From Flavobacteriales bacterium (GTDB lineage Bacteria; Bacteroidota; Bacteroidia; Flavobacteriales_D; Crocinitomicaceae), in NCBI GenBank assembly GCA_947500875.1, contig CANMUN010000006.1, forward strand, positions 1-64,000: a DNA stretch of 64,000 bases, written 5' to 3'. Under the pieces are notes generated by a model. The model was not told the origin of the DNA. It searched no databases and saw only the letters and a list, made by a program, of their open reading frames with translations. Below are positions 60,870-64,000 of this stretch, piece after piece. A program made the translations under genes and the position numbers. The stretch's first letter is position 1. Each line of letters begins with the position of its first letter.

Positions 60870-61565
60870 ATGTACAAAATTGAATTTTCCGATTTTTTTT
60901 CGTCCGCTTTTTCAGTTGACTGTTTAATTTTTGGTTTTACAGAGGGCAAAATCAAAACGCTTTTGATAAAGAGATCCATCGAGCCCTACAAAGATTATTG
61001 GGCAATTCCAGGTGATTTGGTTTATCCTGATGAAGATTTACCGCTGGCCGCCGAACGCATTCTGCGCGAATTAACCGGCTTAACGAATGTGCAAATGCAC
61101 CAAGCCCATACCTTTGGCAGCCCCTCTCGGCACCCGCAAGGCCGAGTAATCACCATTGCATATTACGCCTTAGTACGGATTGAAGAATTATCCATAAAAG
61201 CATCCTCATGGGCGGATGAAGTGCGTTGGGAGCCTGTGCTAGAAGTCGGTGATTTAGCGTTTGACCACAATGAAATTCTAGAGGCCACCTTTGATCGGCT
61301 TAACAAACAACTTTCCATTGAGCCCATTTGCTTTGAGTTGTTGCCTGAGAAGTTTACTCTAAACGAATTTCAACAGTTGTTCGAGTATTCCAAAGGCATT
61401 CCGTTCGATAAGGCCAATTTCAGAAAAAAAATTAAAGGCATCCCTTTAGTCAAACATACGGAGAAACAAACGAATGTAAAACACCGCCCCGCCAACCTTT
61501 TTTCCTTTAATACTTGTAAGGAACTGGACCGCCTTGAAGAGAATGAATGGGCTTTTAAAATGTAA
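60870..61565 (+). CDS. Nudix-fold transcriptional regulator (NrtR/AraR-like)
   Basis: 231 residues. N-terminal Nudix domain (about 10-145) starting VDCLIFGFTEGKIKTLLIKRS. The Nudix box at about 49-72 reads PGDLVYPDEDLP then AAERILRELTGL: against G-x5-E-x7-R-E-U-x-E-E-x-G-U it keeps the Gly, first Glu and Arg, but the R-E is R-I and the second E of E-E is Leu, so catalysis is unlikely. The C-terminal part (about 155-231) fits a winged helix (FTLNEFQQLFEYSKGI, FRKKIKGIPLVKHT). This architecture is that of sugar- or NAD-sensing Nudix regulators such as AraR of Bacteroides. Position between a sugar transporter and a SusC gene points to sugar control. Confidence 0.85.
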   Translation: MYKIEFSDFFSSAFSVDCLIFGFTEGKIKTLLIKRSIEPYKDYWAIPGDLVYPDEDLPLAAERILRELTGLTNVQMHQAHTFGSPSRHPQGRVITIAYYALVRIEELSIKASSWADEVRWEPVLEVGDLAFDHNEILEATFDRLNKQLSIEPICFELLPEKFTLNEFQQLFEYSKGIPFDKANFRKKIKGIPLVKHTEKQTNVKHRPANLFSFNTCKELDRLEENEWAFKM

Positions 61566-61575
61566 GCACCATAGA

Positions 61576-61594
61576 TATTGTAATAAATACAATA
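61576..61594. promoter_or_regulatory. Inverted repeat TATTGTA-N5-TACAATA upstream of susC
   Basis: Perfect 7-bp arms with a 5-bp spacer, followed at once by a 14-bp palindrome AATATAATTATATT (61594-61607) and then a TATATTTA box (61602-61609). Could be a regulator site for the susC promoter, but the region is very AT-rich and the motif differs from the transporter palindrome. Confidence 0.3.
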
Positions 61595-61660
61595 ATATAA
61601 TTATATTTACCTCATTCAATTGGTTTAAAATTAATTGAACGGTTAATTTTTACTTAGATC

Positions 61661-61680
61661 GCAGGGAGGCAACTCCCTGC
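61661..61680 (+). other. GNRA-capped hairpin in the susC leader
   Basis: GCAGGGAG, loop GCAA, CTCCCTGC: a perfect 8-bp stem with a GNRA tetraloop, ending 21 nt before the susC ATG. No T run follows, so it is not a terminator. A regulatory or stabilising mRNA structure is likely. Confidence 0.7.
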
Positions 61681-61701
61681 AAAGTAACTTAAACGAATGC
61701 A

Positions 61702-64000
61702 ATGAAACCATTATTTATACTGCTCAGCTTATCGCTAACTTTTTTTTCAATGGCCCAGAACAGGACCGTTACGGGAAAAATAATAAACGACGCCAATGAA
61801 CCGTTAGGATTCGCTAAAATCACGTCCAAATCCCCGAAGGGAAACGCACTCTCCCAAGCCGACGGAACCTTCAGTATGGTATTAAAGGACACCTCCTCCG
61901 CAAAAGTATCGATTACCTTTTACGGATATGAACCACAAGAATTGACCATCGGTCCGGGTTCGCAAGAGCTGAATGTTGTCATGAAGCCGGCGTTTTCTGA
62001 AAAGAATGAAATCACCGTTATTGGCTATGGAGAAGCAAAAAACAAAACACTTACCGGCGCCACATCCAAGGTAGATGGGGAGGACATTGAAAAGATGAAC
62101 ATGTCGCGAATGGACCAAGCCTTACAAGGTCAAATGGCAGGAGTCAACATCTCAACAAACTCAGGGTCTCCGGGAGGAAGTGCGAATATTCGCATTCGCG
62201 GCTTAGGAACTTTTGGCGACAACGACCCCTTGATTTTAGTGGACGGCATTGTTTACGATTCCCAGGGATTGAATGCCTTAAATCCTTCTGACATTAAATC
62301 CATCACCGTCTTAAAAGATGCGATGGCCGGTATTTATGGAGTCCGTGCGGCCAACGGGGTTGTGTTAATCGAAACGAAGAACGGTGCAATTAACCGTAAA
62401 CCAACCATTGAATACAACGGTTATTTTGGCTTGCAAGAAACCTCTAAAAAACTCGACCTTCTCCGTGCTGACGAATATGCGGTCATTAAAAATGAAATGT
62501 TTGCAATGGGAGGTCAGGCAATGCCATTTAACAATGTTAATGTCGGTAAAGGTACGGATTGGCAAGACCAGGTATTTACACGTTCACCAGTACAAAGCCA
62601 TAACATTTCGTTGAACGGGGGAACTTTGGCAACCCGTTATTCCATTGGTTTAGGTTATTTCAACCAAGACGGAATTGTAGGTGGCGCAAAATCACACTTT
62701 GACAGGTACAATGCAAGGTTGAATTTTTCAACCGATTTATCCGATAAGTTAAAATTGAATTCGGTCCTGTTATTTTCCTCAGAAGGCCGAAACACGTTGC
62801 CAGAAAACGGAATCGGTTCGGTTTTGTACAACGCGATTAATGCTTTTCCAACGGAGCCGGTCATCTCCCCCATGGGCAATTACTCCTACATGGAAGAAGT
62901 AAGCGACATCATCAACCCCGTTGCCCAAATCATGAATACTTACAATTGGAACAAAGCACAGAAATTTGTCGGAAAGGAAGAATTTATATTCAAACCCCTC
63001 TCCTTTTTAACGTTTACGAATCGATTTAATTACAATGTGGCTTTGGTTGATTCAAAGGTCTTTTCGCCGCTGGTTTGGTACGGAGACGGTAAATATGCCA
63101 ACACGGCTTTAAATGCTCAACTGGTGTCTCCTACGGTTGAGCTGGCAACCGGTGTTGAAATAGATCGGGGAGCGGCTGTTTATGAGGAACGAAATACCTA
63201 CACCGATTTATCCTATGAGGGATTTGTGAATTACGATCAAGTTTTTGCAAAAGATCATCAAGTAAAGGCTACAGCTGGTGTTACTATTTTCCAACGTGAG
63301 GGTAATTCGTTGAATGGAGTAGCTTATGGTATACCGAATAACGACGTAAATTATGCCGATATTTCAGCCAACTCTACGCAAGGTGGATTTTTAAACAATA
63401 CTGGTTCTTGGGAGTTTACCGAGCGTTTGGTCTCAGCATTTATGAGGGCGGAATATGCGTTCAAAGAAAAATACCTTGTTTCGGCCGTTGTTCGACGTGA
63501 CGGTTCAAGCAAGTTTGGACCGAATAGCCGTTTTGGGACCTTCCCGTCCTTCTCTGCGGGATGGTTGATTTCGGAAGAATCGTTTTTTAAATTCAAACCC
63601 ATCGACTTATGTAAATTGCGGGTGAGTTACGGAATATCAGGTAATGATCAAATTCCGAATTTTGCGTACCGTGCGCTCCTGAACGGTGAAGGGGTCTATG
63701 TTTTTGATGACGTAATTACCCAGGGAGTAGCTATTGGACGTCCAGCTAATCCGGATTTAAAATGGGAAACAACCCGTCAATTGAACATTGGTCTTGACTT
63801 ATCGTTTTGGAAAAAACTTTCCTTTTCTACCAATTATTTTATTAAAAACACCTACGATTTATTGTTTCAACCCGACGTTTCTGCGTTGATGGGGTCTTAC
63901 GGTCCAGGTGGATACCCGCCGGTGATTAATGCGGGTAATGTTTCGAACAAAGGCTGGGAAATCGAGTTAGGGTATCGGTCTGATAGGACCAAAAAGTTCT
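61702..64000 (+). CDS. SusC/RagA-type TonB-dependent receptor, partial
   Basis: The frame is open from the ATG at 61702 to the window end (766 codons, stop not reached). A signal peptide (PLFILLSLSLTFFSMAQ) precedes a carboxypeptidase-like domain (about 20-105, VTGKIINDANEPLGFAKI), then the plug domain (about 115-235: ALQGQMAGVNISTNSGSPGG, IRIRGLGTFGDNDPLILVDG, VLKDAMAGIYGVRAANGVVLI), then barrel strands. The G-x-G-x-x-x-N-x-x-P-L-x-x-x-D-G and A-x-x-Y-G-x-x-x-x-N-G-V motifs are diagnostic of SusC proteins, which import oligosaccharides with a SusD partner. SusD would be expected just downstream, outside the window. The upstream ATG at 61696 is followed by an immediate stop. Confidence 0.93.
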   Translation, partial: MKPLFILLSLSLTFFSMAQNRTVTGKIINDANEPLGFAKITSKSPKGNALSQADGTFSMVLKDTSSAKVSITFYGYEPQELTIGPGSQELNVVMKPAFSEKNEITVIGYGEAKNKTLTGATSKVDGEDIEKMNMSRMDQALQGQMAGVNISTNSGSPGGSANIRIRGLGTFGDNDPLILVDGIVYDSQGLNALNPSDIKSITVLKDAMAGIYGVRAANGVVLIETKNGAINRKPTIEYNGYFGLQETSKKLDLLRADEYAVIKNEMFAMGGQAMPFNNVNVGKGTDWQDQVFTRSPVQSHNISLNGGTLATRYSIGLGYFNQDGIVGGAKSHFDRYNARLNFSTDLSDKLKLNSVLLFSSEGRNTLPENGIGSVLYNAINAFPTEPVISPMGNYSYMEEVSDIINPVAQIMNTYNWNKAQKFVGKEEFIFKPLSFLTFTNRFNYNVALVDSKVFSPLVWYGDGKYANTALNAQLVSPTVELATGVEIDRGAAVYEERNTYTDLSYEGFVNYDQVFAKDHQVKATAGVTIFQREGNSLNGVAYGIPNNDVNYADISANSTQGGFLNNTGSWEFTERLVSAFMRAEYAFKEKYLVSAVVRRDGSSKFGPNSRFGTFPSFSAGWLISEESFFKFKPIDLCKLRVSYGISGNDQIPNFAYRALLNGEGVYVFDDVITQGVAIGRPANPDLKWETTRQLNIGLDLSFWKKLSFSTNYFIKNTYDLLFQPDVSALMGSYGPGGYPPVINAGNVSNKGWEIELGYRSDRTKKF

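Noticed and set aside
60870-61565. Nudix hydrolase as a housekeeping enzyme
   Set aside because: Two catalytic glutamates of the Nudix box are replaced, and there is a winged-helix-like C-terminal part in a sugar locus, so a regulator is more likely.

Overview
The window is a dense stretch of a Bacteroidetes chromosome, most likely Flavobacteriales; I cannot name a genus. The support is: several type IX secretion (T9SS) substrates with type A and type B sorting domains; SprB-like and choice-of-anchor L modules; a SusC-type TonB-dependent receptor; promoters of the Bacteroidetes form TTG-N~19-TAnnTTTG; almost no Shine-Dalgarno sequences; an isolated atpD-atpC pair; and DUF4271, DUF4292 and DUF4403 genes.

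Layout. 1-2845: two tandem gliding/T9SS type B surface proteins, the first cut by the window edge. 3067-7681: an orphan OmpR-type response regulator, then a flippase, chain-length determinant and O-antigen ligase/polymerase with no glycosyltransferases. 7661-12834 (minus): a tightly overlapping operon dut, sugar nucleotidyltransferase, TPR lipoprotein, DUF4292 lipoprotein, EnvC-like factor. 12949-17397: M48 protease, serS, a small lipoprotein and a long TPR protein. 17394-22243: glutaryl-CoA dehydrogenase, DUF4271 and HemD, a class III sirtuin, and a surface thioredoxin-like T9SS protein. 22297-25982 (minus): lepA, a cytochrome b-like membrane protein, a cytochrome c lipoprotein, hflX. 26031-30315 (minus): a choice-of-anchor L surface protein and an MsbA-like exporter. 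30385-33720: rbfA, an FtsX-type permease, atpD, atpC. 33798-39030: an envelope cluster uppS, bamA, two ompH/skp genes and murI. 39049-44514: tryptophan 2,3-dioxygenase, an orphan peptide-binding lipoprotein and a large FG-GAP/SprB T9SS protein.

44515-45466 is an unusual gene-poor locus. It holds tRNA-Arg(UCG), two upstream 56-bp tandem repeats that each begin with a copy of the tRNA 5' end, and a downstream copy of the tRNA 3' end with its own terminator. The tRNA carries what looks like a compensated change of the G19-C56 tertiary pair to U19-A56. 45467-46797 (minus) is an unrecognised cassette: two small membrane proteins flank a secreted protein made of eleven 17-18-residue W-x-E-x-G-x-DGR repeats.

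46854-52095: fumC, icd, a DUF4403 lipoprotein and an OmpA-family protein. 52096-57396 (minus): a cytochrome oxidase operon (ctaB, two subunit III genes with soluble insertions, subunit IV, two SCO-like proteins, DUF420) without subunits I and II. 57445-59400: dxs. 59419-64000: the start of a sugar-utilisation locus, with an 18-bp palindrome on the start codon of a FucP/GluP-type transporter, a Nudix-fold regulator with a degenerate Nudix box, and a SusC receptor that runs off the window.

Recurring themes are convergent genes that overlap or touch at their stop codons, GTG/TTG starts overlapping the upstream gene, and promoter -7 boxes only 5-7 nt from start codons, which suggests leaderless transcripts. 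All function calls come from reading motifs; no database search was run.
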